Of a DNA stretch of 9,019 nucleotides, positions 1 to 8,040 are shown in pieces. The stretch's first letter is position 1. Each line of letters opens with the position of its first letter. Source of the DNA: Paracoccaceae bacterium (GTDB lineage: Bacteria; Pseudomonadota; Alphaproteobacteria; Rhodobacterales; Rhodobacteraceae); contig CABZJG010000067.1 of NCBI GenBank assembly GCA_902525995.1, positions 1 to 9,019 on the forward strand. Direction: 5' to 3'. Made by a program: the position numbers and the translations under genes. The notes under the pieces are model-generated. The model had not been told where the DNA came from. It was given only the letters and a program-made list of their open reading frames with translations, and did not search any database.

Positions 1-914
1 GTTTTCGAAGCGCCCGAGGCCGCCGTTTATCTTGTTGGCACGGGCACAGCGGCAAACGTTCTGGCATTGGCCACCCTTGGCGAGCCTTGGCAAACAATTT
101 TCTGTTCCCCTGTTGCGCATCTCCACGAAGATGAATGCAATGCACCAGATTTTTCACCGGCGGCGCAAAGCTGACCTTGGTCAAATGTGATGACAAAATC
201 ACCCCTGATGCTTTAAGGGCTGCGATCACCGCCCAAGAAAATCGCGGTGTGCATGGGCCGCAAAGAGGACCGCTTTCCCTGACCCAGACAACAGAAATGG
301 GAACACTTTATTCTCTGGATGAGCTGCGCGCTTTGACCGAGATTACAAAATCATATGGATTACCTGTCCATATGGACGGCGCAAGATTTGCCAATGCCTT
401 GGTATCGCTCGAGTGCAGCGCCGCTGATATGACGTGGAAATCAGGAATTGACGCATTGAGTTTTGGCGGCACTAAAAACGGGCTTATGGGCGTTGAAGCG
501 GTGATCTTTTTTGATCCAAAGCACGCTTGGGAATTTAAATTACGGCGCAAACGCAGTGCGCATCTGTTTTCCAAAACCCGCTATCTGGCGGCTCAAATGC
601 AGGGATACCTGAAAAACGATTTGTGGTTGGATTTGGCCCGAAAAGCCAATGCAAATGCCAGTTATTTAGCGCAGGGGCTGCGCCAAATGCCACTTGTGCG
701 TTTTGCCTATGAACCGCAAGCCAACATGATATTTATTCGCCTAAGCCGCGCAGATCACCAAAAAGCAAACCAAGCAGGGGCGGGCTATTCTTTGCGCAAC
801 AGCGATTTAGACAACGGACCAGCCGATGAAATCCTGACGGCCCGCTTTGTCTGTGACTGGTCTATAGAAAAAGATCAGATTGATAAGTTTCTGGATATTA
901 TGCGGGGCATTTAA
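1..914 (+). pseudogene. Low-specificity L-threonine aldolase, 5'-partial and frameshifted
   Basis: This is a PLP-dependent fold-type I enzyme that would cleave L-threonine or L-allo-threonine to glycine and acetaldehyde in the cytoplasm. The left part reads in frame 1 from base 1 (VFEAPEAAVYLVGTGTAANV, then SPVAHLHEDECNAPDF) until a TGA at 172-174. The rest of the family sequence (FFTGGAKLTLV, then HMDGARFANAL around 366-401 and SFGGTKNGLMG around 459-491) continues in frame 3 to the TAA at 912-914. The PLP-binding lysine is probably the AAA at 474-476, and the aspartate of MDGARF probably pairs with the pyridine nitrogen. The switch falls at the five-T run at 150-154, where a sixth T would restore DFFTGG. 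The ATG at 135 lies inside the gene and is not a likely start. The true start is left of the window. The gene converges on gyrB with 50 bases between stops and no clear terminator. A sequencing error is as likely as a real mutation. Confidence 0.85.
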
Positions 915-964
915 GACCCAGTTTTGGATCCTTAACATTAGGTAAAACGCTGGATTGTAGCCTC

Positions 965-3382
965 TTAGAAATCCAAATTGGCAACGCTGAGCGCATTTTT
1001 CTGAATAAACTCTCGGCGTGGCTCTACAACATCACCCATAAGCTTGGTAAACAAATCATCTGCTTCGGCGGCATCGTCGATTTTCACCTGAAGAAATGTA
1101 CGCGCATCCGGATCAAGCGTGGTTTCCCACAGCTGGCTCGGGTTCATTTCCCCAAGGCCTTTATACCGTTGCAGAGAAAGTCCTTTTTCACCTTCGTCCA
1201 AAATCGCTTGAAGCAAGCTAAGCGGCCCGAAAATCATCTGATTTCGTTCTTTGCGATGTAATGATGCCGCTGCACTATAGGTTTCTTGCAAGCTTTGGGT
1301 GAAGCTTCCTGTTTTATGCGCTTCACCGGATCGCAACATTGGGCCATCCAAATTTCTTGCTTCTTCAACACCGCGCAAAATACGGGTTAAACGAATGCCG
1401 TGATCTTGGGTAATGCGGCCTTGCCATCCGCGTTCGTATTCTTCTGCAATCAGGTTCAGGCGCTCGGCCACCTTATCTGCTGTCCCTTGCAAATCTGCAT
1501 CCACAACACCTGGCACAAAAGCACCTGCTATGGCAGCTTGCTCTAGGATATGGCGGGGATAATATGTCGGAAAGGCGTCAAGAACACGCTTTAGTTGCCG
1601 CGCTTCTTCCACCACGCGGACAAGATCCTGACCGGCGATTTCACTACCACTGCTAAGCTTTAGAACAGCGCCTTCGACGCCCTGCTGTATCAGGTAGTCT
1701 TCAAGCGCGGCTTGGTCTTTTAGATAAACTTCGGATTTACCGCGGCTGACTTTGAACAAGGGCGGCTGGGCAATATAAAGAAATCCGCCTTCTATCAACT
1801 CAGGCATCTGGCGGTAAAAGAATGTCAGCAGCAAAGTTCGAATATGCGCACCATCCACATCTGCATCGGTCATGATTACAATTTTATGATAACGCAGCTT
1901 TTCAATATCAAACTCATCGCGCCCGATCCCGGTGCCTAGCGCCATGACAAGATTGCCAATTTCCTGACTGTTAAGCATCCGGTCAAAACGCGCGCGCTCG
2001 ACGTTTAGAATTTTACCGCGCAAAGGCAGAACCGCTTGTGTCCGCCGATCGCGCCCGGTTTGCGCAGAACCCCCGGCACTGTCACCCTCAACCAGAAAAA
2101 CTTCGGATTTGGCCGGATCTTTTTCCGAGCAATCCTTAAGTTTACCGGCCAGATAATTTACATCCATCGCGGTTTTTCGGCGGGTCAATTCCCGCGCTTT
2201 TCGGGCGGCTTCCCGCGCCAACGCGGCTTCGATGATTTTTCCGACAATAATCTTGGCTTCATTCGGGTTTTCTTCAAACCACTCGCCAAGCTTTTCATTG
2301 ACCAAACCTTCTACAGCTGGGCGTACCTCAGAGCTGACCAATTTATCTTTGGTCTGGCTGGAAAACTTAGGATCAGGGACTTTAACGGATAACACACAAG
2401 TTAAACCTTCGCGTGCGTCATCGCCCGTAAAGCTAACCTTTTCCTTTTTGGCAATGCCACTGGACTGCGCATAACTGTTGATTGTCCGTGTCAGCGCCCC
2501 GCGAAAGCCAGCCAAATGTGTTCCGCCGTCCCGCTGAGGTATATTATTGGTGAACGGCAGTACATTTTCATGATAGCTGTCGTTCCACCACATTGCGACC
2601 TCAACCCCAATATCATCGCGCTCACCGCTCATGAAAATGGGTTCGGGCAAAGCAGAGCTTTTCGAGCGATCAAGGTATTTTACAAACTCCCTGACCCCGC
2701 CTTCAAAAAAGAGCTCGCTTTTAAGCGCTTCAGCGGGCCGTGCGTCTTCTAAGATGATTTTGACACCAGAATTTAGAAAGGCCAACTCGCGCAGGCGCTT
2801 TTCTAGGATATCAAACGAATATTCCAGGTTGGAAAAAGTTTCGGTTGAGGCCAAAAAGCGTACTTCGGTGCCGCGCCGGTCACCGGCATCGCCAACAACT
2901 TTTAGATGCTCGCTGGTTTCGCCGTTTTCAAACTTTGCATAATGCTCTTTGCCGTTCCGCCAGATGCGCAGCTCAAGCCAGACTGAAAGCGCGTTAACCA
3001 CAGAAACACCAACCCCGTGCAGACCGCCGGAAACTTTGTAGGAATTGCTGTCAAATTTGCCGCCTGCATGCAGTTGGGTCATGATAACCTCAGCTGCAGA
3101 AACACCTTCTTCTTCGTGGATATCAACCGGAATTCCGCGACCATTGTCAGAGACCGAAATGCTGTTGTCAGCATTAATCTTGACGCTCACATGGTCCGCA
3201 TGACCAGCCAATGCTTCGTCAATACCATTGTCGACAACCTCATACACCATATGATGCAGCCCGCTGCCATCATCGGTGTCGCCAATGTACATTCCCGGAC
3301 GTTTTCTAACGGCCTCTAACCCTTTGAGAACCTTAATAGAATCGGCACCATAGTCTTGACTGTTTTGCTCGGTTTCGGACAA
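965..3382 (-). CDS. gyrB: DNA gyrase subunit B (TTG start)
   Basis: This is the ATPase subunit of type IIA topoisomerase, which with GyrA introduces negative supercoils. The protein has 805 residues, the usual length for GyrB. The GHKL ATPase has the N-box EVVDNGIDEA (48-57, catalytic Glu48), DNGRGIP (79-85), GGLHGVGVSVVN (119-130) and the QTK-loop lysine near 345. The TOPRIM domain has EVFLVEGDSAGGSA (427-440, metal-binding Glu432) and DADVDGAHIR (506-515). The C-terminal tail carries QRYKGLGEMNP (about 738-748). The QRYKGLGEMNP tail and KRPGMYIGDT fit GyrB; ParE is the alternative and is less likely. The start is TTG at 3382-3380. No ATG or GTG lies in frame upstream as far as the preceding gene, and an AGGA sits 8 bases before the TTG. 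MSETEQ...YGADSIKVLKGLEAVRKRPG is the N-terminus expected for this group. It follows the exporter gene by 78 bases and has its own candidate promoter there. Confidence 0.98.
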   Translation of the reverse strand: MSETEQNSQDYGADSIKVLKGLEAVRKRPGMYIGDTDDGSGLHHMVYEVVDNGIDEALAGHADHVSVKINADNSISVSDNGRGIPVDIHEEEGVSAAEVIMTQLHAGGKFDSNSYKVSGGLHGVGVSVVNALSVWLELRIWRNGKEHYAKFENGETSEHLKVVGDAGDRRGTEVRFLASTETFSNLEYSFDILEKRLRELAFLNSGVKIILEDARPAEALKSELFFEGGVREFVKYLDRSKSSALPEPIFMSGERDDIGVEVAMWWNDSYHENVLPFTNNIPQRDGGTHLAGFRGALTRTINSYAQSSGIAKKEKVSFTGDDAREGLTCVLSVKVPDPKFSSQTKDKLVSSEVRPAVEGLVNEKLGEWFEENPNEAKIIVGKIIEAALAREAARKARELTRRKTAMDVNYLAGKLKDCSEKDPAKSEVFLVEGDSAGGSAQTGRDRRTQAVLPLRGKILNVERARFDRMLNSQEIGNLVMALGTGIGRDEFDIEKLRYHKIVIMTDADVDGAHIRTLLLTFFYRQMPELIEGGFLYIAQPPLFKVSRGKSEVYLKDQAALEDYLIQQGVEGAVLKLSSGSEIAGQDLVRVVEEARQLKRVLDAFPTYYPRHILEQAAIAGAFVPGVVDADLQGTADKVAERLNLIAEEYERGWQGRITQDHGIRLTRILRGVEEARNLDGPMLRSGEAHKTGSFTQSLQETYSAAASLHRKERNQMIFGPLSLLQAILDEGEKGLSLQRYKGLGEMNPSQLWETTLDPDARTFLQVKIDDAAEADDLFTKLMGDVVEPRREFIQKNALSVANLDF

Positions 3383-3394
3383 TTCTGCTATCCT
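3380..3394 (-). promoter_or_regulatory. gyrB ribosome binding site and TTG start
   Basis: On the minus strand the sequence reads AGGATAGCAGAATTGTCC. AGGA (3394-3391) lies 8 bases before the TTG at 3382-3380, which is good Shine-Dalgarno spacing. The absence of an in-frame ATG or GTG upstream makes TTG the only start that gives the expected N-terminus. Confidence 0.7.
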
Positions 3395-3409
3395 ATTTAT
3401 TTTAGCCTC

Positions 3410-3438
3410 AGTATATGTTTTTTTAAAAGCAATGTCAC
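3410..3438 (-). promoter_or_regulatory. Candidate sigma70-type promoter of gyrB
   Basis: On the minus strand there is a -35 box GTGACA (3438-3433), exactly 17 bases of spacer, and a -10 box TATACT (3415-3410). Each box matches five of six consensus bases. Transcription would start near 3403, giving a leader of about 20 bases that ends with the AGGA ribosome site. It lies wholly in the gap between the exporter gene and gyrB, so gyrB can be expressed independently of the upstream genes. This is a prediction from sequence only. Confidence 0.6.
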
Positions 3439-3460
3439 GCTTAACAGCAGCTTTTTTGCA

Positions 3461-4081
3461 TTATGTAAATGGGATAACGATCCCGACAATTATCAAAAGA
3501 AACCCCGATAAGATATGTGTTCTGCGTAAGCCTTGCGGTGATTTCAATAAGTGCTGAGTTTGCGTCACCATCAAGGATAAAATGCAGTTTCCTAAAAAGG
3601 GGATCAGGGCAGATATTGCAATGATGGCCAAAATATCCAATGTCGAAACCTGCGCCAAATCGAAAAACCCGGGCAATATGCCAAGATAAAAGAGGATGGC
3701 TTTGGGGTTGCTTAGAATAACAGCGAGACCTGCAAAAAACCCTGCAGAAACCCCGGGTCTGGTCAGGTGGCTATTGTGATGGATTTCTCTATCTGCGTTG
3801 CGGATTAAAGAAACCCCCATGACGAGAAAAATGAGACAGGCAATCCAGCGCAAAATGATCATAAAGCCGCTAAAGGTCCCGACCACCCATGTAACGCCCA
3901 AGATGGCTAGAAATGGCCAAATGATATCGCCCACCACGACACCCAAAGCCAACGGCCAAGCTGCGTGAAAGCCGCCGGAAAGCGTGCGCGCCACGATTGC
4001 AACCCACACTGGCCCAGGCGTAATGAAAAGGATGAAAATTCCTCCGGCGTAAAGCAGAAGTTCAACAAATGATACAGTCAC
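3461..4081 (-). CDS. LysE/RhtB-family amino-acid exporter (GTG start)
   Basis: This is an inner-membrane protein of 206 residues, typical for the LysE/RhtB/threonine-efflux family, whose members export amino acids and their derivatives. Its substrate cannot be told from sequence. About six hydrophobic segments are visible, near 5-30, 40-63, 66-93, 115-138, 148-173 and 187-205. The family signature TPGPVW (21-26) sits in the first segment, and GFFAGLAVILSNPKAILFYL (114-133) carries the conserved NPKA turn. The start is GTG at 4081-4079, with AAGG 9 bases upstream; no better start is present. It lies 65 bases after recF and 78 bases before gyrB, on the same strand. As I recall, an exporter of this type at this position is common in Roseobacter-group genomes, so it is probably inherited rather than recently acquired. 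No link to replication is evident. Confidence 0.9.
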   Translation of the reverse strand: MTVSFVELLLYAGGIFILFITPGPVWVAIVARTLSGGFHAAWPLALGVVVGDIIWPFLAILGVTWVVGTFSGFMIILRWIACLIFLVMGVSLIRNADREIHHNSHLTRPGVSAGFFAGLAVILSNPKAILFYLGILPGFFDLAQVSTLDILAIIAISALIPFLGNCILSLMVTQTQHLLKSPQGLRRTHILSGFLLIIVGIVIPFT

Positions 4082-4090
4082 AGATTAGGA

Positions 4091-4103
4091 ACCTTTTTAA
4101 GGT
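4091..4103 (-). promoter_or_regulatory. Exporter ribosome site within a small inverted repeat
   Basis: ACCTT-TTT-AAGGT (4091-4103) is a perfect 5-bp inverted repeat with a 3-base loop. On the minus strand its right arm, AAGGT (4095-4091), is the apparent Shine-Dalgarno sequence of the exporter gene, 9 bases before its GTG. If the stem formed it would hide the ribosome site, but such a short A/T-rich stem is weak and may be chance. Confidence 0.35.
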
Positions 4104-4113
4104 ACACTAATCG

Positions 4114-4140
4114 ACTATAGAGGATGCCTCGGCCCATCAA
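4114..4140 (-). promoter_or_regulatory. Weak candidate promoter for the exporter gene
   Basis: On the minus strand TTGATG (4140-4135) and TATAGT (4119-4114) resemble -35 and -10 boxes. The spacer is only 15 bases, shorter than the usual 16-18. It lies in the 65-base gap after recF. The gene may instead be read through from recF. Confidence 0.25.
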
Positions 4141-4146
4141 GTTGAA

Positions 4147-5244
4147 TTATTCTTGCAACACAGCAGAAAGCCCATCGCTTTCGGAAACACACACCATTTG
4201 GGCCTTGTTTTCCAATTCGGTAAAAAGCCCCGGTTCCGTCCCAGTCATCCAAGCCTGAGCATTGAGTTGACAAATCTCGCCGTAGAGCGCGATCCGGCGA
4301 TCAATATCAAGATGGGCGGCCACTTCATCCAGCAAAAGCAGAGGGGGCTCGCCGCTTTCTGCAGCCAAAGCACGAGCATTTGCCAAAATAATTGATATTA
4401 GAAGCGCCTTCTGCTCTCCGGTTGAGCAATTTTTGGCCGCCATGGCTTTGGCTTGGTAAACCCCGAGCATATCGCTTCTGTGCGGCCCGAGCAAAGAGCG
4501 CCCAGCGGCCATATCGCGGCCTCTGTTGTCCTGCAGCGCCGCGCCGTAGGCATCGACATCTTCCCCTAAATCCTTTTCCGTTTCAGCAATGGATAAAGCG
4601 GCTGTGGGAAATGCGGTCTTTGCTCCAAGCTGAGCTTCACGTATTTTGTCCAACGCATCTTGGCGTGCAGACATAATCGCGACACCGGCCTCGGCCATAT
4701 GCCCCTCTAAAGCGGCATACCAATGCGGATCAGTAACCTGATCTTTTAAAAGCCGATTGCGTTCTCGCATGGCTTTTTCGTACTTTAGCGAGTTGTCAGC
4801 ATGGTCAGGGAAAAAACTCAGGGTAATTCTATCCAGAAAGCGCCGCCGGCCCTCGGCGCCTTCGATCCACAATCTATCCATGGCCGGCACCAGCCATAGC
4901 ACCCGAACAAGCTGCCCCAATGCGGTTTGTGCCTTGGGTTTTCCATCCACTTTAACCTGACGCGATGCACCATTGTTCGAGGTAATCTCTATCTCATACT
5001 CGGTTGATCCAGCGGATAGAATGCCTCCGATCTTCCAGCCCAAATTATCCGGTCTGCGCATCATATCTTCTGCACTGGCGCGGCGCAGACCGCGGCCAGG
5101 GGAAAACAAAGAAATGGCTTCCAGTATATTTGTTTTGCCTGACCCGTTTGCGCCGTAGATGGCCACGGGTCTTTTATCTGCGCTTAAGCGCGCAATCCTA
5201 TGGGAGCGAAAATGCGACAGGGTTAGCGTACTAAGGTACGACAT
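4147..5244 (-). CDS. recF: DNA replication and repair protein RecF
   Basis: RecF is an SMC-like/ABC-type ATPase that binds gapped DNA and, with RecO and RecR, helps load RecA at stalled forks. The 365 residues match the family length. The Walker A motif is GANGSGKT (31-38), followed by the RecF-typical NILEAISLFSPGRGLR. LGPHRSDM lies at 252-259. The ABC signature STGEQKALLIS is at 274-284, and Walker B with the D-loop is LLLLDEVAAHLD (302-313). There are no transmembrane segments. The ATG start at 5244-5242 gives the normal N-terminus MSYLSTLTLSHFRSH; the ribosome site is poor (AAAGA about 8 bases upstream). It follows dnaN by 68 bases on the same strand with no strong promoter between, so the two are probably cotranscribed, as in many bacteria. 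Confidence 0.96.
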   Translation of the reverse strand: MSYLSTLTLSHFRSHRIARLSADKRPVAIYGANGSGKTNILEAISLFSPGRGLRRASAEDMMRRPDNLGWKIGGILSAGSTEYEIEITSNNGASRQVKVDGKPKAQTALGQLVRVLWLVPAMDRLWIEGAEGRRRFLDRITLSFFPDHADNSLKYEKAMRERNRLLKDQVTDPHWYAALEGHMAEAGVAIMSARQDALDKIREAQLGAKTAFPTAALSIAETEKDLGEDVDAYGAALQDNRGRDMAAGRSLLGPHRSDMLGVYQAKAMAAKNCSTGEQKALLISIILANARALAAESGEPPLLLLDEVAAHLDIDRRIALYGEICQLNAQAWMTGTEPGLFTELENKAQMVCVSESDGLSAVLQE

Positions 5245-5312
5245 TTTTTGTATCTTTTAGGCACAACAGATCGCGTGCAAGAAACACCGAATAGAGGTTT
5301 GAAAACGGCAAA

Positions 5313-6431
5313 TCAAACGCGCATGGGCATGACAACATAAACGGCACTTGCATCATTGCCTTCGCGCATCAAGGTTGGATCGCCAGATGAATTGAACATA
5401 AAGACCGCATTTTCGCGATCAACCTGATTGGCAATTTCCAAAAGGTATTTGGCGTTAAAGCCGATCTCGAGATGCTCATCACCATAGGCCACAGCCAGTT
5501 CTTCCTCGGCCGCGCCGCTGTCGGGCGAGTTGACAGATAAAATCAAGCGGTCTTCATCAAGCGATAGTTTAACGGCGCGTGAGCGCTCCGAGGACACAGT
5601 GGACACGCGGTCCACGGCGCGAACAAATTCACTTGCGTCAACTTCAAGCTTTCGCGTGTTGCCCTGCGGGATAACCCGTGTGTAATCAGGAAACGTGCCG
5701 TCGATTACTTTTGAAGTCATGGTGATATCGGGTGTTGCAAAGCGCACTTTGGTTTCGGACACAGATACGGCTATTCGCATATCGTCGTCTTCCAAAACCT
5801 TGCGCAACTCGGCAACTGTTTTACGCGGTACAATCACGCCGGGCATATCTTTTGCGCCTTCGGGAAGGTCTGCATCGATCCGCGCAAGGCGGTGGCCGTC
5901 TGTGGCAACGCAGCGCAAGACCTGTCCGCCGTCGGCGTCGCTCACATGCATATAGACACCATTGAGGTAATATCTTGTTTCTTCGGTAGAAATGGCAAAT
6001 TTAGATTTGTCGAAAAGACGCCGCAAAACTGGCGCAGGCGCCGTAAAGTTGGCCGTATATTCCGAGCTTGCCATCACCGGAAAATCTTCTTTTGGCAGTG
6101 TTGCGAGTGAAAAGTTTGAACGGCCGGCTTCAACGGTTATCCGGCCACTTGCACCGTCATCTGTCAGTGTGACCAAAGCCCCGTCTGGCAATTTTCTCAC
6201 GATTTCATGCAGGGTAACGGCAGATACCGTCGTTGATCCCGCGCGTTCGACCTGAGCAACGGCACGGTCCATCACTTCAATATCTAGATCGGTCGCGCGG
6301 AAATGCACATGCTCATCCTCGGCCTCAATCAATACATTTGCAAGTATTGGGATCGTATTCCGGCGCTCGACCACGGATTGTGCCTGAGAGACCGCTTTTA
6401 ACAGCACGCTGCGTTCAATGCTCAGTTTCAT
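5313..6431 (-). CDS. dnaN: DNA polymerase III beta subunit (sliding clamp)
   Basis: DnaN is the ring-shaped homodimeric clamp that tethers DNA polymerase III and other clamp-binding proteins to DNA. The 372 residues are the expected length for three clamp domains, roughly 1-120, 128-250 and 255-372. The N-terminus MKLSIERSVLLKAVSQAQSVVERRNTIPIL is the classic clamp opening. TDGHRLA (178-184) and the C-terminal YVVMPMRV (365-372) form the hydrophobic pocket that binds partner peptides, and both are intact. The start is ATG at 6431-6429, with GGAG 8 bases upstream. The stop is TGA at 5315-5313. It follows dnaA by 145 bases, which leaves room for the candidate promoter and leader hairpin described separately, and it precedes recF. 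Confidence 0.98.
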   Translation of the reverse strand: MKLSIERSVLLKAVSQAQSVVERRNTIPILANVLIEAEDEHVHFRATDLDIEVMDRAVAQVERAGSTTVSAVTLHEIVRKLPDGALVTLTDDGASGRITVEAGRSNFSLATLPKEDFPVMASSEYTANFTAPAPVLRRLFDKSKFAISTEETRYYLNGVYMHVSDADGGQVLRCVATDGHRLARIDADLPEGAKDMPGVIVPRKTVAELRKVLEDDDMRIAVSVSETKVRFATPDITMTSKVIDGTFPDYTRVIPQGNTRKLEVDASEFVRAVDRVSTVSSERSRAVKLSLDEDRLILSVNSPDSGAAEEELAVAYGDEHLEIGFNAKYLLEIANQVDRENAVFMFNSSGDPTLMREGNDASAVYVVMPMRV

Positions 6432-6447
6432 TGCCTTTGCTCCAATC

Positions 6448-6463
6448 TTTGCCGGGAGGCAAA
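6448..6463 (-). promoter_or_regulatory. Hairpin in the dnaN leader
   Basis: On the minus strand TTTGCC-TCCC-GGCAAA is a perfect 6-bp inverted repeat with a 4-base loop. One further pair is possible with a bulged T. It lies just upstream of the GGAG ribosome site (6443-6440) of dnaN. No T run follows in the direction of transcription, so it does not look like a terminator. It could affect mRNA stability or translation, but its role is unknown. Confidence 0.4.
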
Positions 6464-6500
6464 AGTTAACCTATTCGTTGTCAGGCTCAAGTGTTTTCTT

Positions 6501-6529
6501 ATTTGCCATGCAAACAAACCCACTGTCAA
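6501..6529 (-). promoter_or_regulatory. Candidate dnaN promoter
   Basis: On the minus strand there is a perfect -35 box TTGACA (6529-6524). After 17 bases comes GCAAAT (6506-6501), a poor -10 match (three of six). It sits in the gap between the dnaA stop and the dnaN start. The -35 box is convincing and the -10 box is not; many alphaproteobacterial promoters have weak -10 boxes. Confidence 0.4.
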
Positions 6530-6576
6530 AGGCAAGCCCTCTGTAACCGAAAAAAAAGTACCAAATTGTCGAATAT

Positions 6577-7950
6577 TTAAGCCTCGAGCGCCCGCCGAAG
6601 CATCTCTAAGTCCTCAGCCACCTGACCATCTTGTACTTTTAGGTCTTCGATGCGCTTAACTCCATGCATGACAGTCGTATGGTCGCGGCCACCAAAGCGG
6701 CGGCCAATTTCTGGAAGGCTACGGCTGGTCAGCTGTTTTGCCAAATACATCGCGACCTGTCTTGGGCGGGCATAGGTGCGCACGCGCTTTGGGCCAATCA
6801 TGTCAGACAGCCGAATGTTATAGTGTTCGGATACTTTACGCTGAATTTCTTCCACTGTGATTTTGCGCTCAGAAGCGCGCAAGACATCTGCAAGACAATC
6901 CTGAGCAAGCTCAAGATTAATTGGTCGTCCGACAAGGGATGCAAAAGCAAACAGCCGTGTTAAAGCGCCTTCTAGCACGCGCACATTTGTAGAAATGCGC
7001 AGCGCAAGAAATTCGAGAACATTTGGTTCAATCTCAAGTTCTGGATACTGGGGCTTATGGGCCTCTACTTTGGACTGAAGAATACCGAGACGTAGCTCAT
7101 AATCAGTTGGATGTAGGTCAACCACCAAACCACATTGCATCCGGCTTTTGATCCGATCTTCAAGATCTTTTATTTCACCCGGAGCGCGATCTGCCGAGAT
7201 GATGATTTGCTTGTTCTGGTCAACCAAAGCATTAAAGGTGTGGAAAAACTCTTCTTGCGTGCTGTCTTTGCCGGCGATGAACTGAACATCATCTACCATC
7301 AAAACATCTACCGATCGAAACAGCTGTTTAAAGTCCATCATTTTTCGATCACGCAGAGCCTGCACAAACCGATACATGAACTGTTCGGCGGACAGATAAA
7401 GAACGTTCAATTCAGGGCGGCGGGATTGCAATTCCCACGCAATCGCATGCATCAGATGGGTTTTACCCAAACCAACACCACCATAAAGGAATAGCGGATT
7501 AAAGGTCACAGAGGCGCCTTCACCAACACGTTTGGCTGCCGCATGAGCAAGCTCGTTTGGTTTGCCAACAACAAATGTGTCAAACGTAAAGCGCCGGTCT
7601 AAAGGCGCACCGGGGAGCTGCTCATCTTTTTGAAAGCCCTGCTCTGGCTTCGGGTTCTGGGAGAGGGCTCTTTTGCTAGGCTCTGAGGCTGCCACTCGTT
7701 GTGACTTTGTTGCGGGCACTTGAAAGCGAACCCTTTTGATTGCGGCATTTGACGCAGAGATTTGATACAGCAAAATGTCACCGAAATTCTGAGAAACATA
7801 GTTTCCAAGAAAATTTGTCGGCACATTAAATACCGCTGTGTTGCCGTCAACACAGGAAAATTCTAAAGGAGCAATCCAGTTTGCATAGTTATTTTGGCCA
7901 ATTGTGTTTGAAAGTGTTTTTTGTAAAGCACCCCATTCGTCCTCTGTCAT
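6577..7950 (-). CDS. dnaA: Chromosomal replication initiator protein DnaA
   Basis: DnaA is the AAA+ initiator that binds DnaA boxes, opens the origin and recruits the helicase. From the ATG at 7950 the protein has 457 residues, normal for the family. Domain I opens MTEDEWGALQKTLSNTIGQN and includes NYANWIAPLEF (21-31) and VSQNFGDILL (52-61); a variable linker spans about 80-118. The AAA+ domain has Walker A GGVGLGKTH (157-165), Walker B VLMVDDVQF (216-224), sensor I IIISADRAP (249-257), the box VII LEDRIKSRM region (263-271) and sensor II NVRVLEGAL (322-330). Domain IV carries the DNA-binding signature GGRDHTTVMHGVKRI (420-434). The frame is open back to a GTG at 8040, but those 30 extra residues (MTVLFGAMWC...) do not resemble the family. 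An ATG at 7974 is another possible start. No clear promoter or DnaA-box cluster is visible upstream, and the gene follows a broken ubiE. Confidence 0.97.
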   Translation of the reverse strand: MTEDEWGALQKTLSNTIGQNNYANWIAPLEFSCVDGNTAVFNVPTNFLGNYVSQNFGDILLYQISASNAAIKRVRFQVPATKSQRVAASEPSKRALSQNPKPEQGFQKDEQLPGAPLDRRFTFDTFVVGKPNELAHAAAKRVGEGASVTFNPLFLYGGVGLGKTHLMHAIAWELQSRRPELNVLYLSAEQFMYRFVQALRDRKMMDFKQLFRSVDVLMVDDVQFIAGKDSTQEEFFHTFNALVDQNKQIIISADRAPGEIKDLEDRIKSRMQCGLVVDLHPTDYELRLGILQSKVEAHKPQYPELEIEPNVLEFLALRISTNVRVLEGALTRLFAFASLVGRPINLELAQDCLADVLRASERKITVEEIQRKVSEHYNIRLSDMIGPKRVRTYARPRQVAMYLAKQLTSRSLPEIGRRFGGRDHTTVMHGVKRIEDLKVQDGQVAEDLEMLRRALEA

Positions 7951-8040
7951 AATCCTTTTATCCCAGCCATCCATATCCCCAGTATCGATCGCAAAACAAA
8001 CTGGATCCATACACCACATTGCACCAAATAACACCGTCAC

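Noticed and set aside
915..964. Terminator between the convergent aldolase and gyrB genes
   Set aside because: There is no stem followed by a T run on either strand. GGATCC is only a short palindrome.
2036..2942. Several plus-strand open frames of 78-118 codons inside gyrB, and others inside recF, dnaN and dnaA
   Set aside because: They lie opposite strongly conserved genes, have no family motifs or good ribosome sites, and are the usual by-product of codon bias on the coding strand.
5245..5312. Promoter for recF (TTGATT-17-TATTCG on the minus strand, partly in the dnaN end)
   Set aside because: The -10 box matches only three of six bases and its position overlaps dnaN; cotranscription with dnaN is simpler.
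6550..6576. Terminator after dnaA (eight T on the minus strand at 6557-6550)
   Set aside because: The sequence before the T run forms no G/C-rich stem; only a weak A/T pairing is possible.
7599..7853. Minus-strand 84-codon frame within dnaA
   Set aside because: It overlaps the dnaA domain I and linker coding sequence in another frame on the same strand, with no recognisable motif.
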